Notes: generated by a model from the letters alone, not told the origin. A stretch of DNA of 64,000 bases from Kitasatospora arboriphila (GCF_000717275.1 NZ_JNYV01000003.1:682001-746000), one strand, 5' to 3'; shown: positions 34,267 to 43,629, counted from the first letter of the stretch. Made by a program: numbers and translations.

Positions 34267-34959
34267 ATGCCGTATGTGACCACCGCCGACGTCGTGCACA
34301 CCCTTCACCTGGACGCCGGCGAGACCGAGGCCAATCCCGAGAACCGGTTCACCATGGATTGGCTGGACACCGTCAACAACCTGCTCGACGAGGTTCCCAC
34401 CTCAACCCCCGGCGCACTGGTCATCACCGGTGCCGGCAAGTTCTTCTCGAACGGATTGGACGTGGACTACATCGGCGCCAACGCCGACAAACTCCCCGAA
34501 TACCTCGACCGCGTCCACGCGCTGTACGTGCGAGTGCTCACCTTCCCGCTACCCACGGTGGCGGCCATCAACGGTCATGCCTTCGGGGCCGGTGCGATGC
34601 TCGCGCTGTGCGCCGACCACCGCATCATGCGCACCGAACGGGGGTTCTGGTCACTGCCCGAGGTGCTCCTGGGGATGCCCTTCACCGTGGGGATGTCGTC
34701 GCTGCTCCGGACGCGGCTGTCCGAGCCGACGGCCATCGAGGCGATGAGCACAGGACGCCGCTACGGGGCGCTCGACGCCGAAGCGGCAGGCATAGTCGAA
34801 CAGACTGCTGCCATCGATGACCTGCTCGCCGCGGCCTCCGAGGTCGCAGCCGGACGAGCCGCGGTCGCCGGTCCGACACTCGAAGTGATCAAGCAGGGGC
34901 TTCGTGCGCCGCTGCTGGCCGATCTGAAGCGCCCCACCCCGGCATCGTTGATTGGCTAA
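34267..34959 (+). CDS. Enoyl-CoA hydratase/isomerase family protein
   Basis: 230 residues from the ATG at 34267 (MPYVTTADVVHTL). The crotonase fold shows LVITGAGKFFSNGLD (first oxyanion strand) and NGHAFGAGAMLALCADHRIM (second oxyanion loop). The usual second catalytic Glu region reads WSLPEVLLGMPF, keeping a Glu that fits an isomerase-like enzyme. It is shorter than typical 260-residue hydratases and lacks the C-terminal trimerisation extension. Delta3-delta2-enoyl-CoA isomerase activity is plausible; substrate unknown. No ribosome site is obvious. Confidence 0.82.
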   Translation: MPYVTTADVVHTLHLDAGETEANPENRFTMDWLDTVNNLLDEVPTSTPGALVITGAGKFFSNGLDVDYIGANADKLPEYLDRVHALYVRVLTFPLPTVAAINGHAFGAGAMLALCADHRIMRTERGFWSLPEVLLGMPFTVGMSSLLRTRLSEPTAIEAMSTGRRYGALDAEAAGIVEQTAAIDDLLAAASEVAAGRAAVAGPTLEVIKQGLRAPLLADLKRPTPASLIG

Positions 34960-35001
34960 CTCCGTTCGGACCGCGGTGGCCACGGGTGAGAGAATGGCCT
35001 G

Positions 35002-36222
35002 ATGGCGGAGATCGAGAAACGAGCAGACCGTGCGGTACGCGCGGTCGCCGGCGACCTCGTCGCCCTATCTCGTTCGCTCCACGCCGAACCCGAATTGGCG
35101 TTTGCCGAACATCGAAGCGTGGCCAAGATCACCGACCTGCTCGACGGATATGGCTTCTCCATCACCACCGGTGTGGCGGATCTGCCCACCGCTTTCACCG
35201 CTGCGTACGGCTCGGGGGATCTGGTTGTCGGGCTCTGTGCCGAGTACGACGCGCTGCCCGGAATCGGCCATGCGTGCGGTCACAACGTGATCGCGGCCGC
35301 TGCGGTGGGAGCCGCGCGTGGCCTCGCCGAGATCGCGGACGAGCTCGGCATCACCGTGCTGGTACTCGGTACTCCTGCCGAGGAGACCGGTGGCGGCAAG
35401 ATCGCCATGGCCGAGGCCGGTGTTTTCGACTCGGTGGCAATGGCTTTGATGGTCCACCCCGGGACTGCGGACGAAGTCGCCTGCAGCTCACTGGCGTTGG
35501 CTGATCTGGCGATCCGTTACACCGGTGTCGAGTCGCACGCCTCCGCCGCGCCCGAGCGTGGGCGCAACGCTGCGGATGCGGCCACGATCGCACAGGTGTC
35601 GTTGGGGTTGCTGCGTCAGCACCTGCGTCGTGGACAGCAGCTGCACGGCATGATCAGTGTCGGGGGCAGCGCCCCGAACATCGTTGCCGGACACAGTGAG
35701 TTGCTCTACTACCTGCGTGCGCGAGACGAAGCATCGCTGTTGGATCTGGCCGAGCGCGCCGAAGGTTGTTTTGCAGCCGGGGCCATCGCCACCGGATGTA
35801 CCCATGAGGTGTCCACCGTGTCGCCGACCTATCTTGAACTGAGGCACGACCCGCGCCTGCTCGGCGCGTACCGCGACGCGATCACCGATCTCGGGCGTGA
35901 GGTGCTGCCTCCTTCCGTCGAAGGCGTTCGGCCACTGGGTAGTACGGACATGGGCAACATCAGTCACATGCTGCCGTCGATTCACCCGCTGATCGGTATC
36001 GACAGCGATGGGGCCCGGACCCATGAGGTGGAGTTCGCCGCCGCGGCGGCGTCGGCATCAGCCGACCGGGCAGTGGTCGATGGGGCAATCGCGCTGGCGC
36101 GCACCGCAGCAACCGCGGCACTGGACGGCAGGTGGCGCGATGAGCTGCTGGAGGCGCACGAGAGACGGATCGGTCAGAGACCGCAGATGATGAGCAAATC
36201 GCAGATCGTGGGCAATCGATGA
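35002..36222 (+). CDS. amiB1: M20-family amidohydrolase (AmiB1-like)
   Basis: 406 residues of the M20 peptidase/amidohydrolase family. Metal-site motifs are LCAEYDALPGIGHACGHN (Asp/His ligands, about 74-91) and TPAEETGGGK (catalytic Glu pair). A dimerisation domain occupies about 180-290, and PLGSTDMGNISHMLPSIHP carries a late His ligand. Such enzymes hydrolyse N-acyl or p-aminobenzoyl-glutamate-like amides. It is followed 16 bp later by a second M20 gene, the same pairing as Rv3306c-Rv3305c, and is probably a paralogue by duplication. Confidence 0.9.
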   Translation: MAEIEKRADRAVRAVAGDLVALSRSLHAEPELAFAEHRSVAKITDLLDGYGFSITTGVADLPTAFTAAYGSGDLVVGLCAEYDALPGIGHACGHNVIAAAAVGAARGLAEIADELGITVLVLGTPAEETGGGKIAMAEAGVFDSVAMALMVHPGTADEVACSSLALADLAIRYTGVESHASAAPERGRNAADAATIAQVSLGLLRQHLRRGQQLHGMISVGGSAPNIVAGHSELLYYLRARDEASLLDLAERAEGCFAAGAIATGCTHEVSTVSPTYLELRHDPRLLGAYRDAITDLGREVLPPSVEGVRPLGSTDMGNISHMLPSIHPLIGIDSDGARTHEVEFAAAAASASADRAVVDGAIALARTAATAALDGRWRDELLEAHERRIGQRPQMMSKSQIVGNR

Positions 36223-36238
36223 TGAGTGTGTATTCGAG

Positions 36239-37435
36239 ATGAGTGGGCAGAGAGTGGATCCGGAACGTTTCCTCAAGGAGCTGGACAGCTGGCTGGCGCA
36301 GAACAGTGCGCAGCTGGTGGCGTGGCGTCGTGACTTTCATACCAATCCCGAACTGTCCCGGGGTGAATTGCGGACCACTCGGGTGGTGTTCGAAGAATTG
36401 ACCAACGCAGGCCTCTCGCCGCGCATCCTGCCGCAGGGGACCGGCCTGGTGTGCGATCTCGGACCGGCAGGCCCGCTGGTGGGGCTCCGGGCGGATATGG
36501 ACGCCCTTCCCATCGCCGAACGCACCGGCCTGCCGTTCGCGTCCACGGTCGAGGGTGTGTCCCATGCCTGCGGTCACGACGGCCACACCGCCATCCTGCT
36601 GGGCGTCGGTAAGGCGCTCGCCTCGATGGATGATCTCCCGATCGGAGTGCGGCTGGTGTTCCAGGCCGCCGAAGAGGTGATGCCCGGCGGCGCGGTGGAC
36701 GCGGTCGCTGCCGGTGTCACCCGGGGCGTCAGCCAGTTCTTTGCCCTGCACTGCGACCCCAAGCTCGAAGTGGGCAAGGTCGGATTGCGGCCAGGGGCCA
36801 TCACCTCGGCGGCCGACCACGTCGAGCTGGTGTTGCATTCGCCGGGCGGACACACCTCGCGCCCACACCTGACCGCTGACCTCGTCTACGCGATGGGAAC
36901 CGTGATCACCGGCCTGCCGGGCGTGCTGTCGCGGCGTATCGACCCACGAACCAGCACGGTGATGGTGTGGGGGTCGGCGCATGCCGGCGACGCGCCGAAC
37001 GCGATACCGCAGGAAGGCCGGTTGCGCGGCACCGTTCGCACCGGCGACCACGCCACGTGGGCACTGCTGGAGCCGATGGTGCGCGAGATCATCTCGGGAC
37101 TGCTCGCTCCGCTCAGCGTTCGATACGACCTGGTCTACAAACGCGGTGTCCCGCCGGTGGTCAACGACCCGATGTCCACGGAGCTGTTGCGGCAATCGGT
37201 GATGAACATCGGGCCCGAGGCGTTGGCCGACACCGCACAATCCGGTGGTGGCGAGGACTTTTCGTGGTACCTAGAGAACGTCCCGGGTGCCATGGCCCGG
37301 CTAGGGGTGTGGAGTGGGCACGGGTCGCAGTCAGATCTGCACCAGCCCAACTTCGATCTCGACGAGCGGGCCCTGGCCATCGGCGTGCGGGCTCTGGCCG
37401 GAGTGGTCCTCGCTGCGGGCCAGAACGTGCGCTGA
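36239..37435 (+). CDS. amiA1: M20-family amidohydrolase (AmiA1-like)
   Basis: 398 residues. It shows the AbgB/hippurate-hydrolase pattern: RADMDALPIAE, HACGHDGHTAILLG (metal His/Cys site) and QAAEEVMPGGA (catalytic Glu). The C-terminal SGGGEDFSWYLENVPG carries the last metal ligand. The sequence resembles N-acyl-amino-acid amidohydrolases that release free amino acids. It is in an operon with the amiB1-like gene. It ends 22 bp before the stop of the convergent gamma-glutamylcyclotransferase-like gene. Confidence 0.9.
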   Translation: MSGQRVDPERFLKELDSWLAQNSAQLVAWRRDFHTNPELSRGELRTTRVVFEELTNAGLSPRILPQGTGLVCDLGPAGPLVGLRADMDALPIAERTGLPFASTVEGVSHACGHDGHTAILLGVGKALASMDDLPIGVRLVFQAAEEVMPGGAVDAVAAGVTRGVSQFFALHCDPKLEVGKVGLRPGAITSAADHVELVLHSPGGHTSRPHLTADLVYAMGTVITGLPGVLSRRIDPRTSTVMVWGSAHAGDAPNAIPQEGRLRGTVRTGDHATWALLEPMVREIISGLLAPLSVRYDLVYKRGVPPVVNDPMSTELLRQSVMNIGPEALADTAQSGGGEDFSWYLENVPGAMARLGVWSGHGSQSDLHQPNFDLDERALAIGVRALAGVVLAAGQNVR

Positions 37436-37457
37436 CGTCGCCGGCTCTGGGTCGTCC

Positions 37458-37928
37458 CTACTCGGGTCCTGGACCCACGTTGCGGGACTCGCGAAGTCGC
37501 AGCTGGTGTACGTATTCGCTTGGCGCGCCAGCGATTTCGGCGGCTTCAGCCATCACGCCCAGGTAGCGGGCGGACGGCAGGCCGCCTTCGAATGCGTCGA
37601 GGACGTACAGCCATGCCAGGACTGGACCGTCGGCGGTGTCGACGCGCGCCCGGATCTTGCGGTGTATGCCGAGTTCGGAGCCTTCCCAGCGGTCGAGACT
37701 GGACTCGTCGTCCTCGGTCACGTCGTAGAGCACCACGAACACGCGCGCGTCGGGGTTGTCGCGGTCTTCGGTGACTGTCGCCAGTGCACCTTCCCAGCCG
37801 ATGTCGCCGCCGCCGAAGGTCAGCCGCCAGCCCGTCAGCCATCCGGTACCCGCCATCGGCGAGTGGGGAGCACGCTCCAGCATCTGCTCGGGGTGCATGT
37901 TCGAGCCGTATGCGGCGTAGATGGGCAC
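37458..37928 (-). CDS. Gamma-glutamylcyclotransferase-like protein (Rv3304-like)
   Basis: 156 residues. YAAYGSNMHPEQM (4-16) is the GGCT/AIG2 substrate loop, and the family acid residue is probably the Glu in DRWEGSELGIH (about 80). GGCT-fold proteins release 5-oxoproline from gamma-glutamyl amines, although many bacterial members have no assigned substrate. The position between amiA1 and lpdA matches Rv3304. It is divergent from lpdA with about 118 bp between. Confidence 0.85.
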   Translation of the reverse strand: MPIYAAYGSNMHPEQMLERAPHSPMAGTGWLTGWRLTFGGGDIGWEGALATVTEDRDNPDARVFVVLYDVTEDDESSLDRWEGSELGIHRKIRARVDTADGPVLAWLYVLDAFEGGLPSARYLGVMAEAAEIAGAPSEYVHQLRLRESRNVGPGPE

Positions 37929-38046
37929 GGGGAGGAGCCTAGATGGTCATCCGCCCATCGGGAAAGCAGGACTGCAGATCGACTAGATTCGTTACGTGGC
38001 AGCCCGCCGCTCGGGGCACCCGACATCTTCAGGGAGTTGAGCTGAA

Positions 38047-39465
38047 TTGACCAAGATCGTGATCATCGGCGGCGGACCCGCCGGCTACGAGTCGGCGCTT
38101 GCCGCCGCGAGCTACGGGGCCGACATCACTGTGGTCGACAGCGACGGCATCGGCGGTGCCTGCGTGCTCTGGGACTGTGTTCCGTCCAAGACCTTCATCG
38201 CGTCCGCCGGCATTCGCACAGAGGTCCGCCGGGCCGTCGACCTGGGCATCAACCTCCGTTACGACGGCGCACTCGTGTCGCTGCCACAGATCCACGAGCG
38301 GGTGCGTGACCTAGCTTTCGCCCAGTCGTCCGACATCCGGTCGCGGCTGCTGACCGAGGGCGTCCGGATCATCGCGGGTCGCGCAAAGCTCGGAGAGCAG
38401 GAGTCGGGACGAGGCCGGCACCGCGTGATCACGACGACGATCAACCCGGACGGATCCGACGGCGCCGAGGAAGTCCTGGACGCTGATGTGGTGTTGATCG
38501 CAACCGGCGCGTCGCCGCGGGTGCTGCCCGATGCACAGCCCGACGGCGAGCGCATCCTCACCTGGCGTCAGATGTACGACTTGAACGAATTTCCCGAGCA
38601 TCTTGTGGTGGTCGGTTCGGGTGTCACCGGAGCCGAGTTCGTCCACGCCTATACCGAGCTCGGCGTTCCCGTCACGATGGTGTCCAGCCGCGACCGTGTG
38701 TTGCCCGGCGAAGATGAGGACGCTGCTCTTGTGCTCGAGGACGTGTTGGCCGAACGCGGCGTGAAGCTGGTCAAGCACGCGCGCGCCGACAAGGTCGAAC
38801 GCACGGCCGACGGGATCAAGGTGATCTTGTCCGACGGCCGGACGGTGAAGGGGTCGCACTGCTTGATGACGGTGGGCTCGGTGCCCAACACCGACCACCT
38901 CGGCCTCGAGGCCGTCGGGCTCGAACTCGCCAAAGGCGGCTACCTCCAGGTGGACCGGGTATCGCGGACCGGTGTGCCCGGAATCTACGCCGCCGGCGAC
39001 TGCACGGGTCTGTTGCCGCTGGCGTCTGTCGCCGCCATGCAGGGCCGAATCGCGATGTACCACGCACTCGGTGAGGGCGTCACGCCCATCAAGCTCAAGA
39101 CCGTGGCCTCGGCCATCTTCACGCGCCCGGAGATCGCGACCGTCGGGGTGAGCCAGCAGGCGATCGACTCGGGGGAGTACCCGGCTCGCACGGTGATGCT
39201 GCCGTTGGCCACCAACCCGCGCGCGAAGATGAGCGGGTTGCGGCGCGGCTTCGTGAAGATCTTCTGCCGGCCCGCGACGGGTGTGGTGATCGGTGGCGTG
39301 GTGGTGGCCCCGAACGCGTCGGAGTTAATCTTGCCGATCGCACTGGCGGTGCAGAACAAGCTGATGGTCAGCGACCTGGCTGCCACGTTCTCGGTGTACC
39401 CATCGTTGTCCGGATCGGTGACGGAGGCGGCGCGCCAGTTGGTTCGACACGACGACCTCGACTAG
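38047..39465 (+). CDS. lpdA: NAD(P)H quinone reductase LpdA (flavoprotein disulfide reductase family)
   Basis: 472 residues with a TTG start at 38047 and an agggag ribosome site. The FAD fold IIGGGPAGYESALAAASYG, the redox pair C-x4-C in GGACVLWDCVPSK, and the NAD fold VVVGSGVTGAEFVHAY are present. The C-terminal interface domain lacks the HPT-type catalytic His of true lipoamide dehydrogenases near residue 450 (it reads YPSLSGSVTEAAR). This fits the M. tuberculosis LpdA (Rv3303c) class, which reduces quinones rather than lipoamide. A hairpin terminator follows. Confidence 0.9.
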   Translation: MTKIVIIGGGPAGYESALAAASYGADITVVDSDGIGGACVLWDCVPSKTFIASAGIRTEVRRAVDLGINLRYDGALVSLPQIHERVRDLAFAQSSDIRSRLLTEGVRIIAGRAKLGEQESGRGRHRVITTTINPDGSDGAEEVLDADVVLIATGASPRVLPDAQPDGERILTWRQMYDLNEFPEHLVVVGSGVTGAEFVHAYTELGVPVTMVSSRDRVLPGEDEDAALVLEDVLAERGVKLVKHARADKVERTADGIKVILSDGRTVKGSHCLMTVGSVPNTDHLGLEAVGLELAKGGYLQVDRVSRTGVPGIYAAGDCTGLLPLASVAAMQGRIAMYHALGEGVTPIKLKTVASAIFTRPEIATVGVSQQAIDSGEYPARTVMLPLATNPRAKMSGLRRGFVKIFCRPATGVVIGGVVVAPNASELILPIALAVQNKLMVSDLAATFSVYPSLSGSVTEAARQLVRHDDLD

Positions 39466-39472
39466 CCATCTC

Positions 39473-39490
39473 ACTGGTTGAGAAACCAGT
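39473..39490 (+). terminator. Hairpin terminator after lpdA
   Basis: Perfect 7-bp stem actggtt / aaccagt with a gaga tetraloop, 8 bases after the lpdA stop and followed by ttcacatttc, a partly T-rich tail. Confidence 0.75.
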
Positions 39491-39611
39491 TTCACATTTC
39501 GGTCACGCCCGCTAACGTTCGGTGTGGGCGCTGACCTGACGTGCCCTGCTCGGTGACCACACTCATCACCTTCTGTCCTCGTACTTTTCAGAATGTGTTG
39601 GAGTGAATCGA

Positions 39612-40790
39612 ATGGTTGTCCTCAGTCCTCGGTACGCAGCGTCGCACGCACTCGCCAACGTGCGCGGGTCGGCGATCCGTGACCTGCTCAAGCTCACCGA
39701 ACAGCCGAATGTGCTGAGCATGGCAGGCGGGCTTCCGGCAACGGAACTCATTCCCGCGCAACGGATCGCGGAGTCGGCCGCGCGGATCATCGCCGACTCG
39801 TCCGCCCTGCAGTACACCGTGAGTGCCGGTGTGTCGTCGTGTCGCGAGGTTGTCGCCGAATACACCGACACCGACGACCCCGGGCAGGTGTTGCTGACGC
39901 ACGGGTCGCAACAGGCGTTGTTCTTGCTGGCGCACGCGCTGGTCAATCCAGGTGATCTGGTCATCGTGGACGACCCCGTCTACGTGGGAGCTCTCCAGGT
40001 GTTCCAGTCGGTGCGGGCGCGGGTTCGCGCCTTGCCCATCACGCCGAGTGGAATTGATGTCGACTTGCTCAGGGAATGGCTGCGAGAGGGTGAGCGCCCG
40101 CGAATAGTCCATACTGTCAGTAACTTCCACAACCCGGGCGGTGTGAGTGCGTCCAAAGAGAACCGCGTCGAGTTGGTCCGTTTGGCCGATGAATTCGGGT
40201 TCGTGGTGGTGGAAGATGATCCGTACGGCAAACTTCGCTTCTCGGGCGCAGAGGTGAGACCGATTGCTGCTCATAGTGATCGAGTGGTCCTGCTCGGTAC
40301 CGCGTCCAAAGTCCTTGCGCCTGCACTCCGGGTGGGATGGATGAGCGGTCCGCCCGAAGTGGTCGCATTGGTGGAGCGATTGCGTCAGGGGGCTGATCTG
40401 TGTGGGTCTACCTTCAGTCAGTTGATGGTCGCGGATCTGTTGGCCGACCGAGAGTGGTTCTCCGGACACATCGCTGATGTTTGCTCCGAGTATTCCTCTC
40501 GGGCAACTGCTTTGACCGAATCACTGCAGCGGACGTTCGGCGAGGCGGCTCAGTTCACGGCTCCTGAGGGTGGCATGTTCTGCTGGGTTCGAATGCCCGG
40601 CATCGATACGACGGAGTTGTTGACTGCGGCGGTGAATGCCGGTGTGGCGTTCGTTCCCGGCGCTGCGTTTGCTGTGGACGCCGACTTCGGGGACTGTCTC
40701 AGGCTGAGTTTCGCCACGCTTCCTCCTGCTCAACTGGCCGAAGGGGTGCGGCGGTTGGCGGTCGCGTATGAGTTGGTGCGACCTGCCTAG
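39612..40790 (+). CDS. PLP-dependent aminotransferase, fold type I (class I/II)
   Basis: 392 residues from the ATG at 39612, which has GGAG 8 bases upstream; an in-frame GTG at 39603 overlaps that site and is less likely. It resembles the AAT-I domain of MocR/2-aminoadipate aminotransferase-type proteins. Visible are LSMAGGLPATELIP at the N-terminus, the substrate/PLP region SNFHNPGG, DDPYGKLRFSG (PLP Asp/Tyr) and the lysine in LLGTASKVLAPALRVGW. There is no helix-turn-helix domain. It probably transaminates 2-oxoacids such as branched-chain or aminoadipate types. It is the first gene of the accessory block between lpdA and glpK, with a hairpin before it. Confidence 0.88.
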   Translation: MVVLSPRYAASHALANVRGSAIRDLLKLTEQPNVLSMAGGLPATELIPAQRIAESAARIIADSSALQYTVSAGVSSCREVVAEYTDTDDPGQVLLTHGSQQALFLLAHALVNPGDLVIVDDPVYVGALQVFQSVRARVRALPITPSGIDVDLLREWLREGERPRIVHTVSNFHNPGGVSASKENRVELVRLADEFGFVVVEDDPYGKLRFSGAEVRPIAAHSDRVVLLGTASKVLAPALRVGWMSGPPEVVALVERLRQGADLCGSTFSQLMVADLLADREWFSGHIADVCSEYSSRATALTESLQRTFGEAAQFTAPEGGMFCWVRMPGIDTTELLTAAVNAGVAFVPGAAFAVDADFGDCLRLSFATLPPAQLAEGVRRLAVAYELVRPA

Positions 40791-40793
40791 TAG

Positions 40794-40809
40794 TCGAACA
40801 TGTGTTCGA
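40794..40809. promoter_or_regulatory. LexA/SOS box upstream of the HNH gene
   Basis: The sequence tcgaac-N4-gttcga is an exact match to the actinobacterial LexA operator consensus. Its arms extend to 8 bp (gtcgaaca / tgttcgac). It lies 60 bp before the HNH gene start. A possible -35 (ttcgac, 40805-40810) overlaps it, and a -10-like tagaat (40829-40834) follows with an 18-base spacer, so LexA bound here would block RNA polymerase. Confidence 0.8.
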
Positions 40810-40869
40810 CAAAATTGAATTGCGCTGTTAGAATTGCTCTAAGCGTTCGACAGGCTGGGGGGCTTTTCG

Positions 40870-42444
40870 ATGAGTGATTCGGTGACGGTGGATCCACCGC
40901 CAATGCCGTTGTTGGTGGGCTTGTATCGCGATCTTGATGCGCTGCTGCAGCGGATTGCTGCCACGTCAGCAGCTGATGTGGATGATGTGCAAGTTGCTGA
41001 ATTGGTGCGGGTGAACGAGAGGGTTGTTCGGGCACTTGCGTTTCAGGGACTCAAGCGGTTGCAGGAGGTGAATGATCGGGGCTTGTTTCGTAAGGCTGGT
41101 CATTCGACGTTGCATCGGTTTGTGATGAGTGAGTTGCGGGTCTCGCGTGGTGATGCCTCGTCACGGTTGAAAGCGCTCGATGCTGCCGGCGCGTTGTTGT
41201 CGATGCAGGGGCAGCCGTTGCCTCCGAAGTGTCCAGCCGCAGCCCAAGCACTCTCCGACGGAGCAATTGGGTTGGCGCACATGGATGTGATGCTCAAAGT
41301 CCGTGATCGCATTCCGCACAAGTCAGCGCCGGAAGTGTATGACGTGGTCGATGCGTGGATGACCGACAATGCCCGCACCCTGGGCCCCACCGAACTCGAA
41401 GTCTGCGGGCGAGAAGTCCTGGCCCGGGTCGATCCGGACGGATCACTCACCGATGACGCCGACCGCAAACGCAACCGGGGTTTGTCCGACGGTGCGCAGG
41501 GCTTGGACATGATGGCCAAAATCACCGGAAACCTCGACCCGGCATCGTTGGCATTGTTTCGAACGGTGATGGATGTGTGGGCCGCACCAGGTATGAACAA
41601 TCCTGACGACCCCAACTCACCCACCGGTGCCGTCGATGACCCGAGCATGGATCCAGCGGTGGTGGAAGCCGCCGCCGGGCGTGACACCCGTTCGCGTGCC
41701 CAACGTCAGCACGATGCTTTCAAGGCGATCTTGAAGACCATTCTCGAGTGCAAACTGCTCGGTACCTCCCACCGTGGCCTGCCGGTGCAGGTCATCATCA
41801 CCATGACCAAACAACAACTTGATGAGGCCGCAGGTATCGCCCATACCGCCTCCGGCGTCGACTTGCCGGTGAAGGATGCCCTGGATTTGGCGGCGCGGGC
41901 TGATTGGTCGTTGGCGGTGTTCGCTAACCACTCCGCGGATGTCCTGTACTTTGCTCGGGCCAAACGCACCGCACAACAAGGCCAGAGGTTGGCGTTGTTC
42001 GCCAAAGACCGAGGTTGTACCAGCCCGGGCTGCCGTAACCCGATCTCCTGGACCGAAATTCACCACACCACCGCCTGGGCCGACGGTGGACACACTGACA
42101 TCGACGTACTCACGCCGGCGTGCATCCCGCATCACGCGATGATTGGGCCCGGCGAGGATCAATGGCAAACCATCATGCTCCGCGACGGCCCCGATGCCGG
42201 GCGAGTCGCGTGGATCCCACCCCAGTACATCGACCCTGAGCAACAGCCACGAATCAACCGGGCCCACCACACTGACCACACCATCGAGGCGGCGTGGCAG
42301 AACATCGTCGCCGAACGCCAACAAGCACTCGACGAACGCGAAGCACGCACGCAGCTCCAGCAATACAACCGGGCCGAGTCGACGGAGAGCCAAGGCGGCG
42401 ATACGAATGGTTGCGAGGACCCGGTAGACCAACCGGACCACTAG
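40870..42444 (+). CDS. DUF222 and HNH endonuclease-domain protein (13E12 family)
   Basis: 524 residues. An N-terminal DUF222 domain (about 20-330) is helical. A C-terminal HNH module has GCTSPGCRNPISWTEIHH (zinc cysteines and HH) and GGHTDIDVLTPACIPHH, where the central Asn usual in HNH is Asp. This family exists in many copies in mycobacteria, Gordonia and Rhodococcus and is thought to be mobile or repair-related; the cleavage target is not known. The ggggggc ribosome site precedes the ATG. It has its own promoter with a LexA box. Codons in the first half are clearly richer in T than in neighbouring genes, which suggests horizontal origin. Confidence 0.88.
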   Translation: MSDSVTVDPPPMPLLVGLYRDLDALLQRIAATSAADVDDVQVAELVRVNERVVRALAFQGLKRLQEVNDRGLFRKAGHSTLHRFVMSELRVSRGDASSRLKALDAAGALLSMQGQPLPPKCPAAAQALSDGAIGLAHMDVMLKVRDRIPHKSAPEVYDVVDAWMTDNARTLGPTELEVCGREVLARVDPDGSLTDDADRKRNRGLSDGAQGLDMMAKITGNLDPASLALFRTVMDVWAAPGMNNPDDPNSPTGAVDDPSMDPAVVEAAAGRDTRSRAQRQHDAFKAILKTILECKLLGTSHRGLPVQVIITMTKQQLDEAAGIAHTASGVDLPVKDALDLAARADWSLAVFANHSADVLYFARAKRTAQQGQRLALFAKDRGCTSPGCRNPISWTEIHHTTAWADGGHTDIDVLTPACIPHHAMIGPGEDQWQTIMLRDGPDAGRVAWIPPQYIDPEQQPRINRAHHTDHTIEAAWQNIVAERQQALDEREARTQLQQYNRAESTESQGGDTNGCEDPVDQPDH

Positions 42445-42707
42445 CTGCGACTGGACTTCGTTGACGAGGGATTGCGGCTGGCTGCTGGGATGTGACCAGT
42501 CGTTGGAATGCGTACTGCGTACCCGTGCGAGACAACGGGCGGCGTCCACAACGATGGCCAGGGGCTCGAGAGCCTGGCTACAGCCGAAACGGGAACCACC
42601 AGCCGAGCACGGCGGTGCAGCCACCAAACCGCGGACGGATCGGACGGAACCAGCGAGGACCGGTTAACGTCTAACCCCGAGCGAGGGGTCTAACGGGGGA
42701 GTGATCT
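42445..42707. other. Intergenic space before the WXG-like gene
   Basis: 263 bp with no convincing gene on either strand; short open frames here lack ribosome sites and family resemblance. Near the right end, gtctaac occurs at 42669-42675 and 42688-42694 flanking a 5-bp stem acccc / ggggt, close to where the promoter of the downstream module should be. The ggggga ribosome site at 42695-42700 serves the GTG at 42708. Confidence 0.5.
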
Positions 42708-43031
42708 GTGACAGACGAAGTGAAGTTCACCGATGCGCAGTGGGATGAGCTGGCAAGAGCCGCTGAGGCGTTTGCTGGTGTGCTCGAAATGCAACGCAAA
42801 CAGCTGGATAACGTATTGACTTCCAACTGGGCCGGAGACTGCGGTGAAGGTCATGGTGTCATCGAAAACTTGAGGCTGCTGTTGCAAGGGGCAGGGTCTG
42901 GCTCCTTTGGCGGTGCGATCAAGTCGGAGGTCGTTTATCTCTTAGATCTCGCGCAGCGATGTCGTAACGCGAACAGCACGCTGAGTGGGGACGATTTGGT
43001 GGCTGCGAATAAGTTTTTTGATGCGCCGTAG
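42708..43031 (+). CDS. Small helical WXG100/EspC-like protein
   Basis: 107 residues, GTG start with a strong ggggga ribosome site. It is predicted mainly helical, with a W-x-G turn in SNWAGDCGEGHG (about 45-56) between two helices, the arrangement of ESAT-6/WXG100 proteins. There is no signal peptide. It overlaps the next gene by 11 bp and heads a module with a DUF3558 lipoprotein and a PPE-like protein. This gene set recurs in Nocardia/Rhodococcus-type genomes (from memory). A type VII secreted partner is the likely role. Confidence 0.6.
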   Translation: MTDEVKFTDAQWDELARAAEAFAGVLEMQRKQLDNVLTSNWAGDCGEGHGVIENLRLLLQGAGSGSFGGAIKSEVVYLLDLAQRCRNANSTLSGDDLVAANKFFDAP

Positions 43032-43629
43032 CAGCGTAATGGCAGCCATTTTGATAATGGCCCTATCGGCTTCGTGCGGAATTGCGGATGAGAATACGCA
43101 AGCTGTTCCCGTTAAGCCTCCCGAGCGCTCAGTGGTTGACACCGTCGGAACCCCGGTTCCGTTGCCATTCGAAAGCAAGTTTCCAAACCGGTGGAACGGG
43201 TCAAACGACGGAACTCCTTTCGAACCTTGTGTCGCCTTTTCCGAAGGCGAACTGAAGCGGTTCGACATCGACCCGAATCGGATCGAGGATGCCGCAATGG
43301 TGAACGGTCAAGGCATTCGCGGATGCAGCTGGTTCATGCCGGCTCGATTCGCTTTGAGCAGTCTCGTAACCAACTCGAAGTCAATGGAAGAATACCGAGA
43401 CGGAACTGTGGAGAACGAATGGATGCCGAACTTGGTAATCTCAAATAGAGTGGTTGGCTTGTTTAGAAATGCAGGTGACGCGAGCACTTGCTCTACTTAC
43501 GTGCAGTCGTATTCGGCGGCGGTCGTGACAAACGTCGTAACTTCCATGGCTCCAGAGGGTCGATCGATTGATCCTTGCAAGCTCGTTGAAGACTTCACGC
43601 GCGCATATATCGACAAGATCCCTAACTGA
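43021..43629 (+). CDS. DUF3558-type lipoprotein
   Basis: 202 residues from the ATG at 43021 (MRRSSVMAAILIM). The lipoprotein signal ends in LSASC (C19). The mature part has PFEPCVAFSEGELKRFDID and an internal RGCSWFMPAR, the paired-cysteine pattern of DUF3558 proteins, ending with a late DPCKLVEDFTRAYIDKIPN. These actinobacterial surface lipoproteins have no assigned function. No clear ribosome site is seen; overlap with the upstream gene suggests translational coupling. Codon use is less GC-biased than in core genes. Confidence 0.75.
   Translation: MRRSSVMAAILIMALSASCGIADENTQAVPVKPPERSVVDTVGTPVPLPFESKFPNRWNGSNDGTPFEPCVAFSEGELKRFDIDPNRIEDAAMVNGQGIRGCSWFMPARFALSSLVTNSKSMEEYRDGTVENEWMPNLVISNRVVGLFRNAGDASTCSTYVQSYSAAVVTNVVTSMAPEGRSIDPCKLVEDFTRAYIDKIPN

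Noticed and set aside
42461..42693. Three overlapping short frames after the HNH gene
   Set aside because: All lack ribosome sites and recognisable products; they probably reflect the antisense and tail composition of the HNH element.
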